The position numbers and the translations under genes were made by a program. From Amycolatopsis rifamycinica (GTDB lineage Bacteria; Actinomycetota; Actinomycetes; Mycobacteriales; Pseudonocardiaceae): 64,000 nt of DNA. Positions 1-11,548 of this stretch are shown piece by piece; within the stretch, counting starts at the first letter, position 1, and each line of letters starts with the position of its first letter. Under the pieces are notes generated by a model, which was not told the origin of the DNA, made no database searches, and saw only the letters and a list, made by a program, of their open reading frames with translations. The stretch is taken from positions 310,001-374,000 of the forward strand of contig NZ_JMQI01000028.1 in the NCBI RefSeq assembly GCF_000695625.1, given 5' to 3'.

Positions 1-1062
1 GACGAGGTCGACGGCACCGACGTTCAGCAGGTCACGCAGGGCTTCGTCGGAAAGCGACCATTCCCGCTGGATCCGCTTCCGCCGCTCCGAAGGCATCTCC
101 GGCAGCGTCCCGCGCAGCTCCTCGACCCATTCACGCGACGGCGCGATCGGGACCAGGTCGGGCTCCGGGAAGTACCGGTAGTCCTCGGCGGTCTCCTTCG
201 TCCGGCCCGGCGACGTCGTGCCGTCGGCCTCCTGGAAGTGCCGCGTCTCCTGCTTGATCGAACCGCCCTCGGCGAGGATCGCCGCCTGCCGCGTCATCTC
301 GTAGCGGACGGCACGCTCGACGCTGCGCAGCGAGTTGACGTTCTTCGTCTCGGTCCGGGTACCGAACTCGGTCGCGTCCTTCGCCATCAGCGAAACGTTC
401 GCGTCGCACCGCAGCGAGCCCTGGTCCATCCGGACGTCGGACACGTCGAGCGCCCGAAGCAGGTCGCGGAGCGCGCTCACGTAGGCCCGCGCGACCTCGG
501 GCGCCCGCTCACCGGTGCCTTCGATCGGCTTCGTCACGATTTCGATCAATGGCACGCCGGCCCGGTTGTAGTCGAGCAGCGAGTGCTCGGCACCGTGGAT
601 CCGCCCGGTGGCGCCGCCGACGTGCAGCGACTTGCCGGTGTCCTCCTCCATGTGCGCGCGCTCGATCTCCACGCGCACGACCTCGCCGTCGTCGAGCGTG
701 ACGTCGAGGTAGCCGTTGAAGGCGATCGGCTCGTCGTACTGCGAGGTCTGGAAGTTCTTCGGCATGTCCGGGTAGAAGTAGTTCTTCCGCGCGAACCGGC
801 ACCACTCGGCGATCTCGCAGTTCAGCGCGAGCCCGATCCGGATGGCCCCCTCGACGGCCTTGCCGTTGACGGCCGGCAGCGCCCCGGGCAGGCCGAGACA
901 GGTCGGGCAGACCTTCGTGTTCGGCTCGCCGCCGAACTCGTTCGGGCAGCCGCAGAACATCTTCGTGTTCGTGTTGAGCTCGACGTGCACCTCGAGCCCG
1001 AGCACGGGGTCGAACCGCTCGACGACGTCGGCGTAGTCCATCAACTCGGCCACGGCAGTCAC
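1..1062 (-). CDS. gatB: Aspartyl/glutamyl-tRNA amidotransferase subunit B, 3' end cut by window
   Basis: GatB is the tRNA-binding and kinase subunit of the GatCAB transamidase, which converts Glu-tRNA(Gln) and Asp-tRNA(Asn) to the amide forms. 354 codons are visible; the family is about 500 residues, so the C-terminal tail lies outside the window. The N-terminal signature [10 protein letters not shown] (residues about 18-27) is followed by paired Cys motifs (CGCPNEFGG, then CPTCLGLPG) that bind zinc, and by an [14 protein letters not shown] motif of the kinase site. The GTG start at 1062 overlaps the gatA stop by 4 nt (GTGA), so translation is probably coupled. It is the third gene of a gatC-gatA-gatB operon. 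Confidence 0.97.
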   Translation of the reverse strand, partial: MTAVAELMDYADVVERFDPVLGLEVHVELNTNTKMFCGCPNEFGGEPNTKVCPTCLGLPGALPAVNGKAVEGAIRIGLALNCEIAEWCRFARKNYFYPDMPKNFQTSQYDEPIAFNGYLDVTLDDGEVVRVEIERAHMEEDTGKSLHVGGATGRIHGAEHSLLDYNRAGVPLIEIVTKPIEGTGERAPEVARAYVSALRDLLRALDVSDVRMDQGSLRCDANVSLMAKDATEFGTRTETKNVNSLRSVERAVRYEMTRQAAILAEGGSIKQETRHFQEADGTTSPGRTKETAEDYRYFPEPDLVPIAPSREWVEELRGTLPEMPSERRKRIQREWSLSDEALRDLLNVGAVDLV

Positions 1063-2576
1063 TTCGTTCCTCCCAGCTCCGGGACCTTGTGGATGAGCGC
1101 TCCGCCGGCAGCGGCGTCACGGGCGGCCTCGTAGGCGGCGCCGACCCGGTAGAGCCGGTCGTCCGCGAGCGCCGGGGCCATGATCTGCAGCCCGACGGGC
1201 AGCCCGTCCTCGTCGGACAGCCCGCTCGGCACGCTCATCGCGGCGTTGCCGGCGAGGTTCGACGGGATCGTGCACAGGTCGGCGAGGTACATCGCCATCG
1301 GGTCGTCCACGCGCTCGCCGATCTTGAACGCCGTGGTCGGCGTCGTGGGCGAAACGAGGACATCGACCTGCTCGAAGGCGGCCTCGAAGTCACGCGTGAT
1401 GAGCGTGCGCACCTTCTGCGCCGAGCCGTAGTAGGCGTCGTAGTAGCCGGACGACAACGCGTAGGTGCCAAGCATGATCCGCCGCTTGACCTCGGGGCCG
1501 AAGCCCTTCTCCCGCGTCAGCGACATGACCTCTTCGGCGCTGTGCGAGCCGTCGTCGGCGACGCGCAGGCCGTAGCGCATAGCGTCGAACCGCGCGAGGT
1601 TCGACGAGCACTCGCTGGGCGCGATCAGGTAGTACGCGGGCAGCGCGTAGACGAAATTCGGACAAGACACTTCGACGACGTCGGCGCCGAGCGCCCGCAG
1701 CTGCTCGACCGCGGCCTGGAACGATCGCAGCACGCCCGGCTGGTAGCCGTCGCCGCCGAACTCCTTCACCACGCCGACCTTGACGCCCTTCAGGTCACCG
1801 TTCGCGCCCTGGCGCGCAGCGGCGACGACGGGCGGCACCGGCGCGTCGATGGACGTCGAGTCCCGCGGGTCGTACCCGGCGATGACCTCGTGCAGCAGGG
1901 CGGCATCGAGCACCGTCCGCGCGCAGGGCCCGGCCTGGTCGAGCGAGGACGAAAAAGCGACAAGGCCGTAGCGGGACACCCCGCCGTAGGTCGGCTTGAC
2001 CCCGACGGTCCCGGTGACGGATCCGGGCTGCCGGATCGACCCACCGGTGTCGGTGCCGATGGCGATGGCGGCCTCGAACGCCGCGATCGACGCCGACGAG
2101 CCACCGCCCGACCCGCCCGGGATGCGGGCGTGGTCCCACGGGTTGTGCGTCGGGCCGTACGCCGAGTTCTCGGTCGACGACCCCATGGCGAACTCGTCCA
2201 TGTTCGTCTTGCCGAGGATGACGACACCGGCCTCGCGCAGCTTGCGCGTCACGGTCGCGTCGTACGGCGGCAGCCAGCCTTCGAGCGTTTTCGAACCACA
2301 GGTCGTCGGCACGCCCTCGGTGGTCAGGACGTCCTTGAGCGCGAGCGGCACGCCGGCCAGCGGCGACGCGGGCGCCTTGCCGTCGGCGAGCCCTTCGTCG
2401 ACGGCCTTGGCCGCGGCCAGCGCGCCCTCGGTGTCGACGTGCAGGAACGCGTGGATGTGGTCGTCGACCTCGGCGATCCGGTCCAGGTGGGCCTGCGTGA
2501 CCTCGACCGCGGACACCTCGCGCGAGTGGATCTTCTCCGCCAGCTCCGCGGCGGTCAGCTTGATGAGCTCGGTCAC
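1059..2576 (-). CDS. gatA: Aspartyl/glutamyl-tRNA amidotransferase subunit A
   Basis: GatA is the glutaminase/amidase subunit that releases ammonia for the GatB active site. The protein has 505 residues, normal for the family. The amidase Ser-cisSer-Lys triad is readable as K81 ([10 protein letters not shown]), S156 (PGGSGGGSS) and S180 ([12 protein letters not shown]). The start is GTG at 2576, which overlaps the gatC stop by 4 nt; the end overlaps gatB by 4 nt. The three genes therefore form one tightly coupled operon. The presence of GatCAB implies that this organism makes Gln-tRNA and/or Asn-tRNA by transamidation, as most actinobacteria do. Confidence 0.98.
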   Translation of the reverse strand: MTELIKLTAAELAEKIHSREVSAVEVTQAHLDRIAEVDDHIHAFLHVDTEGALAAAKAVDEGLADGKAPASPLAGVPLALKDVLTTEGVPTTCGSKTLEGWLPPYDATVTRKLREAGVVILGKTNMDEFAMGSSTENSAYGPTHNPWDHARIPGGSGGGSSASIAAFEAAIAIGTDTGGSIRQPGSVTGTVGVKPTYGGVSRYGLVAFSSSLDQAGPCARTVLDAALLHEVIAGYDPRDSTSIDAPVPPVVAAARQGANGDLKGVKVGVVKEFGGDGYQPGVLRSFQAAVEQLRALGADVVEVSCPNFVYALPAYYLIAPSECSSNLARFDAMRYGLRVADDGSHSAEEVMSLTREKGFGPEVKRRIMLGTYALSSGYYDAYYGSAQKVRTLITRDFEAAFEQVDVLVSPTTPTTAFKIGERVDDPMAMYLADLCTIPSNLAGNAAMSVPSGLSDEDGLPVGLQIMAPALADDRLYRVGAAYEAARDAAAGGALIHKVPELGGTK

Positions 2577-2872
2577 TGCTCTTCCCCCAGAATCCGCGGC
2601 ACCCGGAATCGGCCCTCTTCGGCGGCCGGCGCACCGGCCAGCGCCTGCTGCTGCGTGAGCCCGGGGACGACGACGTCCTGTCGGAAGACATTCGTCAGCG
2701 GCACGGCGTGCGACGTGGGCGGCACGTCGGCGGCGGCGACCTCGCTCACCTTGGCCACCGAGTCCAGGATCTGGTCGAGCTGGCCGGCGAAGACGTCGAT
2801 CTCGTCGTCGGTCACGGCCAGCCTGGCCAGCTTCGCGAGGTGCGCGACCTCGTCTCGGGAAATGTTGGGCAC
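2573..2872 (-). CDS. gatC: Aspartyl/glutamyl-tRNA amidotransferase subunit C
   Basis: GatC (99 residues) is the small subunit that wraps GatA and GatB together. The N-terminus [20 protein letters not shown] and the [10 protein letters not shown] segment are typical. I choose the GTG at 2872 because it gives the canonical N-terminus and is preceded by GGGAG about 9 nt upstream; the frame stays open upstream to 3076 but that part has no family character. A TAGACT box on the minus strand (2920-2925) is a possible -10 for the operon, giving a leader of about 40 nt. The gene is divergent from the ACT-domain gene at 3106, the same arrangement as Rv3012c/Rv3013. Confidence 0.96.
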   Translation of the reverse strand: MPNISRDEVAHLAKLARLAVTDDEIDVFAGQLDQILDSVAKVSEVAAADVPPTSHAVPLTNVFRQDVVVPGLTQQQALAGAPAAEEGRFRVPRILGEEQ

Positions 2873-3105
2873 GCGGGTGACTCCCGGGTTGTGCTGTGCG
2901 GGTTGTCTCGGAAGCTGCAAGTCTATGGTGGCGGCGTGGGCGGACTCGACTGGGTTACGCCCGGCGCAGGCCGGCTGCCGTCCGGCGACGCTCACCTCCC
3001 GCCCGGCGGACAGCAGGTCCCACGAGCCGGGCGGGTCTGTCACAATCGGCGACCGGCATCGAGCGTCCCACGGCAAGGCTGGGACGCCAGAGGTGAGAGG
3101 GGCGC

Positions 3106-3762
3106 GTGGTGTCGTTCCTGATCCGGGTCCTCCTTCCGGACAGCCCGGGGACCCTCGGCGCGGTCGCCACGGCGCTCGGCACGGTAGGCGCCGACATCCT
3201 CAGCGTGGACGTCGTCGAGCGCGGCAGCGGAGTCGCCGTCGACGACCTGGTGGTCGAGCTCCCGTCGGGCCGCCTGCCCGACGCGCTGATCACGGCGGCG
3301 GAGAGCGTCGAAGGCGTCGAGGTGGACGCGGTCCGGCCCTACGCGGGCGTCCTGGACACCCACCGTGAGCTCGAGCTCGTCGAGGAGATCGCCGCACAGC
3401 CGAAGTCCGGCCTCGACATCCTCGCCGAGGGCGTACCCCGCATCGTGCGCGCGGGCTGGGCGATGATCGTCGAGCATTCGGAGACCGGCGCGGTCCGGCT
3501 GGCCTCGTCGAGCGCGGCCCCGGAGACCCCCATCACGGACCTGCCCTGGCTGCCGCTCGAACGCGCGACGGTCCTCGACAGCGAGGAAGCCTGGATCCCG
3601 GAGACGTGGAAGGAGCTCGGCACCGAGCTCGCCGCGACCCCGCTCGGCAAGCCGGGCAAGGCGCTGCTGGTCGCCCGTCCGGGCGGCCCGAACTTCCGCG
3701 CCGCCGAGGTCGCCCGGCTCGCCCACCTCGCCGGCATCGTCGCGGTCGTCCTCGACGGCTAG
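3106..3762 (+). CDS. ACT-domain protein (Rv3013-like)
   Basis: This 218-residue protein starts with an ACT domain (residues about 3-75: [20 protein letters not shown], then [12 protein letters not shown]), a fold that usually binds amino acids and regulates enzymes. The C-terminal half resembles a GAF-like sensory fold ([20 protein letters not shown]) but I see no catalytic motif. GTG codons occur at 3106 and 3109; GAGAGGGG lies just upstream. Its place between gatC and ligA is conserved in mycobacteria. Role unknown; an amino-acid-sensing regulatory function is an inference from the domain. Confidence 0.85.
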   Translation: MVSFLIRVLLPDSPGTLGAVATALGTVGADILSVDVVERGSGVAVDDLVVELPSGRLPDALITAAESVEGVEVDAVRPYAGVLDTHRELELVEEIAAQPKSGLDILAEGVPRIVRAGWAMIVEHSETGAVRLASSSAAPETPITDLPWLPLERATVLDSEEAWIPETWKELGTELAATPLGKPGKALLVARPGGPNFRAAEVARLAHLAGIVAVVLDG

Positions 3763-3783
3763 CGTCCAGTCACCTCACGTCGT

Positions 3784-3818
3784 CGAAAGGGACGAGCCCA
3801 CCGGGTTCGTCCCTTTCG
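3784..3818. terminator. Hairpin terminator between convergent genes
   Basis: A 16-bp stem (left arm starts CGAAAGGGACGA, right arm ends TCGTCCCTTTCG) with one G-T wobble closes on a 3-nt loop. It lies 22 nt after the ACT-domain gene and 15 nt after the stop of the opposing GNAT gene, so it can serve both transcripts. There is no long T tract, as is common in high-GC actinobacteria. Confidence 0.8.
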
Positions 3819-3832
3819 CGACAAGGCCCAGG

Positions 3833-7204
<3,372 letters not shown>

Positions 7205-7289
7205 GGTTTCGGGTGGTCCTCGTTCGGTCGGCTACCTCGACAACGCTACTTGCCGGCCGCGGCGGACGTCGGCGAGTTGCCGGATTCCG

Positions 7290-8327
7290 TCACCAGCCCT
7301 CCGGCGGTTCGACGAAGGCTTTGCCGAGGTCACGAGTGAGCGAGAGGGCCCGGCGCATCCATTCCGGCGTCGCGCCGGCCAAACCGCAGGCGGGGGTCGG
7401 AACCGCCCGTTCGGCGAGGACGCTGCGGTTGAAGCCGAGCCGGTCGGCCAGCCGGAACGCCGGCTCACCGACGTCCTTCAGACTCGGCGAGGCCCCCGAG
7501 ACCGTTGCCGGCACCGCGCCCAGGAAGAGCGTGGCCCCGCCGTCCCACACCTCGCCGATCTCGTCGAGGAACTCGGCAGAGGCGCCGTCGAGCGCGGCCA
7601 GGTCGAAGGCCAAGGCGTCCGCACCCGCCTCGCGCAGCAGCGCCAAGGGCGGTTTCCCGGCGCAGCAGTGCAGGATGACCGGGCGGTCGGTGATCCGTCG
7701 AGCGCCCTCGATCACGGTGTTCAGCAGCTGCCGGGCCTCGGGCTCCGGCACCGCCGGGACGCTCCCGTAACCGGACGGCGTCGACAGCCCGCCTGCCAGC
7801 ACCGCGGGCAGCGACGGTTCGTCGAACTGGACCACCACCGGCGCGCCGGTCCTGGCCCGCACTTCCGCGACATGTTCGGCCAGGCCGTCCAACAGGGACG
7901 ACGTGAAATCCCGCAAGGCCCCGCGATCGGTGAGCACCCGATGGCCCCGGGGCAGTTCGATCCCCGCGCCGAGCGTCCACGGCCCGGCCAGCTGGACCTT
8001 GAAGACCGGCGGAACCACGCCGGCCTTTTCACGCGCCTCCTGCACGGCGTCGAGATCCCAACGAAGCAGATCGACGGCCCGGCGATGCTCGTGCCCGGGC
8101 CGGGACGCCACGCGATAGCCACTCGGCACGACGTCGACAGCCAAGTCGACGAGCAGCGCGGCGGTCCGGCCGAGCATGTCCGCGCCGACGCCACGGTCCG
8201 GCAGCTCGGGCAGATGCGGGAAGTCGGGCAGCTCACCGAACACGACCGCGGCCGCTTCGGCGGGATCATTGCCCGGCATCGAGCCGATCGCCGTCGCGGC
8301 TCCACTGGGCCAGATTCGCTCACTCAC
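7290..8327 (-). CDS. MetE C-terminal-like (methionine synthase II-type) protein
   Basis: A 345-residue TIM-barrel protein of the cobalamin-independent methionine synthase/UROD-like group, the counterpart of Rv3015c by position. It begins with the typical ATAIGSMPG motif and carries VILHCCAGKPP (about residues 215-225), whose His-x-Cys matches two zinc ligands of MetE. It is less than half the length of MetE and lacks the N-terminal folate barrel, so it is probably not the main methionine synthase; a methyl or alkyl transfer with another donor is possible. I place the start at GTG 8327 (VSERIWPSG); the open frame extends far upstream but without family character. Confidence 0.82.
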   Translation of the reverse strand: MSERIWPSGAATAIGSMPGNDPAEAAAVVFGELPDFPHLPELPDRGVGADMLGRTAALLVDLAVDVVPSGYRVASRPGHEHRRAVDLLRWDLDAVQEAREKAGVVPPVFKVQLAGPWTLGAGIELPRGHRVLTDRGALRDFTSSLLDGLAEHVAEVRARTGAPVVVQFDEPSLPAVLAGGLSTPSGYGSVPAVPEPEARQLLNTVIEGARRITDRPVILHCCAGKPPLALLREAGADALAFDLAALDGASAEFLDEIGEVWDGGATLFLGAVPATVSGASPSLKDVGEPAFRLADRLGFNRSVLAERAVPTPACGLAGATPEWMRRALSLTRDLGKAFVEPPEGW

Positions 8328-8434
8328 GACCACCCATTCTGGTCGACCCTCGCGCGCCGGCACCGGGCGGGGCGCCCGGATGCGGACATTCACCGCATAT
8401 CCCTTGACTGGCACCATGAGCGCGTTCACGGCGA

Positions 8435-8440
8435 TAGGCT
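8435..8440 (+). promoter_or_regulatory. Possible -10 box (TAGGCT) of a leaderless transcript
   Basis: TAGGCT fits the actinobacterial TANNNT -10 pattern and ends 8 nt before the ATG at 8449, which would place transcription start at or within a base of the start codon. No Shine-Dalgarno sequence is visible. The only TTGACT upstream (8404-8409) is 25 nt away, too far for a normal spacer. Confidence 0.4.
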
Positions 8441-8448
8441 GACCGGCC

Positions 8449-9273
8449 ATGACGAGTTCGCCACCGCAGCCGGGCTGGTACCCGGACGCGCGGGATCCCC
8501 GTCTGCACCGATGGTGGGACGGCCAGGCCTGGACAGCCGACACCCGGCCGGCTTTCCCCTCCCCGCCACCGAGTGATTCCGCGCCGATCGAGCTGGACAT
8601 CGAACGCGGCCACGACCCGGCCCGGATCCAGAACCAGGTCAATCGCGCGACACGCGGCCGAGGTGGCACGCACGCCGGGGGCGGCACCCTGTTCACCGAG
8701 CCGGTCCTCGTGGTCAACCAGCGCGCCAAGCTGATCGAGATGGCCAACGAGTTCGGCGTCTTCGACCAGCACGGCAACCAGCTCGGCGGGGTCGTCGAGG
8801 TGGGCCAGAGCACGCTGAAGAAGGCGATCCGGCTCCTCACCAAATACGACCAGTTCCTGACCCACAAGTTCGAGGTTCGCGACACCAACCACAGCACTGT
8901 GCTCAAGGTGACCCGGCCGGCGAAGGTGTTCAAGTCCCGGTTCCTCGTCACCAGGGCCGACGAGACGCCGATCGGCGAGATCGTCCAGGAGAACGTCTTC
9001 GGCAAGATCCGGTTCGGCTTCATCGCCGACGGCCGCTCGGTCGGCGGGATCTTCGCCGAGAACTGGCGCGCCTGGAACTTTTCGATCCGCGACCACGCCG
9101 GCACCGAGGTCGCCCGGGTGACCAAGACCTGGGGCGGTTTCCTCAAAGCCGCATTCACCACGGCCGACAACTACGTCGTGGAAATCCCCCATCCGCTGCC
9201 GGATCCGCTCGCCAGCATGGTGGTCGCCGCGGCCTTGACGATCGACACGGCCCTGAAGCAGGACACCGACTGA
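8449..9273 (+). CDS. Scramblase/LURP-one-like protein with N-terminal DUF2510
   Basis: This 274-residue protein opens with a DUF2510-type motif (PGWYPDARDPRLHRWWDGQAWT), a short domain found at the N-terminus of many actinobacterial membrane-linked proteins. After a proline-rich linker comes a beta-barrel-like domain resembling phospholipid scramblase and LURP-one-related proteins (LFTEPVLVVNQRAK, VFGKIRFGFIADG, NWRAWNFSIRDHAG, and a terminal hydrophobic helix DPLASMVVAAALTIDTAL). Such proteins are thought to bind lipids, but bacterial members are uncharacterised. The gene is divergent from the MetE-like gene. Confidence 0.85.
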   Translation: MTSSPPQPGWYPDARDPRLHRWWDGQAWTADTRPAFPSPPPSDSAPIELDIERGHDPARIQNQVNRATRGRGGTHAGGGTLFTEPVLVVNQRAKLIEMANEFGVFDQHGNQLGGVVEVGQSTLKKAIRLLTKYDQFLTHKFEVRDTNHSTVLKVTRPAKVFKSRFLVTRADETPIGEIVQENVFGKIRFGFIADGRSVGGIFAENWRAWNFSIRDHAGTEVARVTKTWGGFLKAAFTTADNYVVEIPHPLPDPLASMVVAAALTIDTALKQDTD

Positions 9274-9378
9274 CCGAGTGACCGGAGTCTCATCTCCTCC
9301 CGGTGGACAGCGGGCCCGGCACGGCTCAGCCTGAAGAAAGGCCGGGACGCCGCAGTCTCGCCCGGGACGGAGGTCACC

Positions 9379-10422
9379 GTGGAACCGTTGCCGGAAAGCA
9401 GCGACAGGAACTGGACCGAACCCGGAATCTACGAGGTCTCGTCCGGCGTCTACCGGATCCCGTTGCCGCTGCCCAACGATGCTCTGCGCGCGGTCAACGT
9501 CTACGCGGTCACCGACGGCCGGAAGCTGGTTCTCGTCGATTCCGGGTGGGCGCTGACCGTGGCCCGCCAACAGCTCGCCGAGGCCCTCAGCGGGATCGGC
9601 GCGCAACTCGCCGACGTCAGCGAGTTCCTCGTCACCCACGTGCATCGGGACCACTACTCGCAGGCGGTGGTCCTCCGACGTGACTTCGGTTCGAAAATCG
9701 CGCTCGGCCAGGACGAAGAGCCATCACTGAAGGCATCGGGCAATCCTGATCGCCTGCCCATGGAAGCCCAGGTCGACCTCTTGTTCCAGGCGGGAGCCGG
9801 CGAAGTCGTGGAAGCGCTGGCCCGGCAGTTCGGCACCAGCCGCCGGCACACCGAAGCCGACCTCTGGGAAGCACCCGACGAATGGCTGACACCAGGTCCG
9901 CGGCCGATCCTGCCCGGGCGCGAATTCGAAGTCGTCGCCACTCCGGGCCACACGTCCGGGCACGTCGTCTTCGTCGACGACACGGCCAACCTGTTGTTCT
10001 CCGGCGACCACGTCTTGCCGCACATCACGCCCTCCATCGGATTCCAGCCGGTGCCGGCCGAGCTGCCGCTCAACGACTTCATCGAATCCCTTCGCCTGGT
10101 GCGCGGCATGCCGGACCGCCGCATGCTGCCCGCCCACGGCCCGGTGTCCGAAAGCGTGCACACTCGCGTCGACGAACTGCTGGACCACCATCGTCTGCGG
10201 CTCGAGACGACGGCCGCGCAAATCGCCGCCGGGGCGACCTGTGCGTACGAGGCCGCACACCGGATCGGCTGGACCCGCCGCAACCGCAAGCTGTCCGAAA
10301 TGGACTCCTTCAATCAGATGCTCGCGGTCCTCGAAACCGCCGCACACCTGGACCTCCTGGTGTCGCAAGGGAAACTGAGCTCCCAAGCTGTCGACGGAGT
10401 TCGTCGTTACGCGCTGACCTGA
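9379..10422 (+). CDS. Metallo-beta-lactamase fold hydrolase with C-terminal winged helix
   Basis: A 347-residue hydrolase. The zinc signature HxHxDH is present as H87-V-H89-R-D91-H92 (THVHRDHYS), with later ligands in ATPGHTSGH, SGDH and LPAHGP. The C-terminal 90 residues (ELLDHHRLRLETTAAQI onward) match the winged-helix tail seen in LACTB2-like enzymes that act on RNA or thioesters. The start is GTG at 9379, preceded by a GGACGGAGG stretch. The substrate is not predictable from the motifs. The gene is on its own between the scramblase-like gene and the GNAT region. Confidence 0.88.
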   Translation: MEPLPESSDRNWTEPGIYEVSSGVYRIPLPLPNDALRAVNVYAVTDGRKLVLVDSGWALTVARQQLAEALSGIGAQLADVSEFLVTHVHRDHYSQAVVLRRDFGSKIALGQDEEPSLKASGNPDRLPMEAQVDLLFQAGAGEVVEALARQFGTSRRHTEADLWEAPDEWLTPGPRPILPGREFEVVATPGHTSGHVVFVDDTANLLFSGDHVLPHITPSIGFQPVPAELPLNDFIESLRLVRGMPDRRMLPAHGPVSESVHTRVDELLDHHRLRLETTAAQIAAGATCAYEAAHRIGWTRRNRKLSEMDSFNQMLAVLETAAHLDLLVSQGKLSSQAVDGVRRYALT

Positions 10423-10500
10423 GGCGTACGCGACCGACACCGCCAGTAGCCACCTCATCGCAGTTAGGTCCACCGTCCGGCCTCCTGCATACTGGGTGAA

Positions 10501-10901
10501 ATGGAGGTCATCAGACGTGCCCGGGCAACGGACATCGAGGCGCTCGTGCGCTTGTTCGACGCACCGGGCGAGCCGTTGGCTGCCGCACTCCGGGACCTCA
10601 TGACCACCCGCACGTCACTCTGGTGGTGGCCGAGGACGACGACGGTGTCGCCGGCACCGCACAGCTGACCGTGCTTCGCGGTCTCGCCTGGGACGGCGCA
10701 CCTCGCGGCCTGCTCGAGGGCATCCGCGCGGTGCGGCGCGGAGTGACCAGCGCACTCCTGACCTGGGGCATCGACGAAGCCCGCCGGCGCGGCTGCAAGC
10801 GCATCCACCTCGATTCGGGACTCAACCGCGGCGACCTACGAGACTTCTACGCACGCCTCGGTTTCGAGTACGGCTACCAAGGATTCACCCGCGTCCTGTG
10901 A
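10501..10901 (+). pseudogene. Broken GNAT acetyltransferase gene (frameshift and small deletion)
   Basis: From ATG 10501 the frame reads MEVIRRARATDIEALVRLFD and a further stretch that still looks like a GNAT N-terminus, then runs into nonsense after about 10599. The +2 frame from there reads DHPHVTLVVAEDDDGVAGTA and continues as a normal GNAT to VL at 10901. Adding one base near 10600 would restore a single protein. In addition the acetyl-CoA loop, RIHADHRGTGLG in the intact neighbour at 10912, is shortened to IRAVRRGVTS, about four residues missing. The two defects together favour a true pseudogene rather than a sequencing error. It is a diverged paralogue of the next gene. Confidence 0.72.
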
Positions 10902-10905
10902 TACT
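10900..10905 (+). promoter_or_regulatory. Possible -10 box (GATACT) before the intact GNAT gene
   Basis: GATACT ends 6 nt before the GTG at 10912, and no Shine-Dalgarno sequence lies between, which suggests a leaderless transcript. The box overlaps the stop codon of the broken GNAT gene. Confidence 0.35.
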
Positions 10906-10911
10906 GACGCC

Positions 10912-11364
10912 GTGGCCGACTACACCATCCGCAGGGCACGGCGAGAAGACATCGATGCGATCGTGCGCATGCTGGCGGACGACCAGCTCGGCGCCACCCG
11001 GGACGATGCCGGCGACCTCGAGCCGTACTTGCGCGCCTTCGACGAGATCGACACGGACCCCAACCAGGTTCTGGTGGTCGTCGCGATCGACGACAAGCCT
11101 GTCGGCACCTTGCAGCTGACGATCATTCCTGGTCTCGCCAGGCGCGGCGCGACTCGCGGTCAGATCGAGGCAGTGCGGATCCACGCCGACCATCGAGGCA
11201 CCGGCCTGGGAGCCGACCTCGTTCGCTGGGCGATCGACGAATCACGGCGGCGCGGGTGCGCCCTCGTGCAGCTGACGTCGGACACCTCCAGGACGGACGC
11301 GCATCGGTTCTACGGGCGCCTCGGCTTCATACCCAGCCACACGGGGTTCAAGCTCAAACTCTGA
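10912..11364 (+). CDS. GNAT family N-acetyltransferase
   Basis: A 150-residue GNAT with an intact acetyl-CoA loop (VRIHADHRGTGLGADLVRWA, residues about 86-105) and the normal C-terminal LTSDTSRTDAHRFYGRLGF. This arrangement is typical of small GNATs that act on aminoglycosides, amino acids or polyamines, but the substrate is unknown. It is a tandem paralogue of the broken gene at 10501, so one copy has been lost while the other is kept. GTG start at 10912. Confidence 0.88.
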   Translation: MADYTIRRARREDIDAIVRMLADDQLGATRDDAGDLEPYLRAFDEIDTDPNQVLVVVAIDDKPVGTLQLTIIPGLARRGATRGQIEAVRIHADHRGTGLGADLVRWAIDESRRRGCALVQLTSDTSRTDAHRFYGRLGFIPSHTGFKLKL

Positions 11365-11477
11365 CCATCGGCGGCCGCTACCCGCACCGAGATACCAATT
11401 GTCCACTTCGGACATAGAACCTCCCAGCTCGGACATCCACACACGCGAACGATCCACAAACAATGGGGGTTCGTCAA

Positions 11478-11503
11478 GCGAACGGTACGAACGGTCCGTT
11501 CGT
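11478..11503. promoter_or_regulatory. Operator-like palindrome upstream of the HNH gene
   Basis: ACGAACGGTCCGTTCGT at 11487-11503 is a perfect inverted repeat with 8-bp arms and one central base. It is directly preceded by an extra direct copy of the half-site (GCGAACGGT at 11478-11486). It lies 10 nt before a candidate start at 11513 and about 45 nt before the preferred start at 11549, a position suited to a repressor. The binding protein is not known. Confidence 0.6.
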
Positions 11504-11535
11504 GCGCTTTTGATGACTTTCCTCGTGAACCGTCG

Positions 11536-11541
11536 TACCGT
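11536..11541 (+). promoter_or_regulatory. Possible -10 box (TACCGT) supporting ATG 11549
   Basis: TACCGT fits TANNNT and ends 7 nt before the ATG at 11549. TTGATG at 11510-11515 is a possible -35 with a rather long 20-nt spacer. If right, the HNH gene transcript is leaderless and the start is 11549, not the earlier ATGs. Confidence 0.4.
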
Positions 11542-11548
11542 CGGATTC

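Noticed and set aside
1089..3368. Very long open frames antisense to gatA, ligA and the MFS/LuxR region
   Set aside because: In high-GC DNA the opposite frames stay open by chance. Their products are rich in Arg, Gly and Ala without domain character, while the strand I annotate has clear family motifs.
11399..11548. Earlier start of the HNH gene at 11399
   Set aside because: The extension has no family similarity and would run through the palindrome at 11478-11503.
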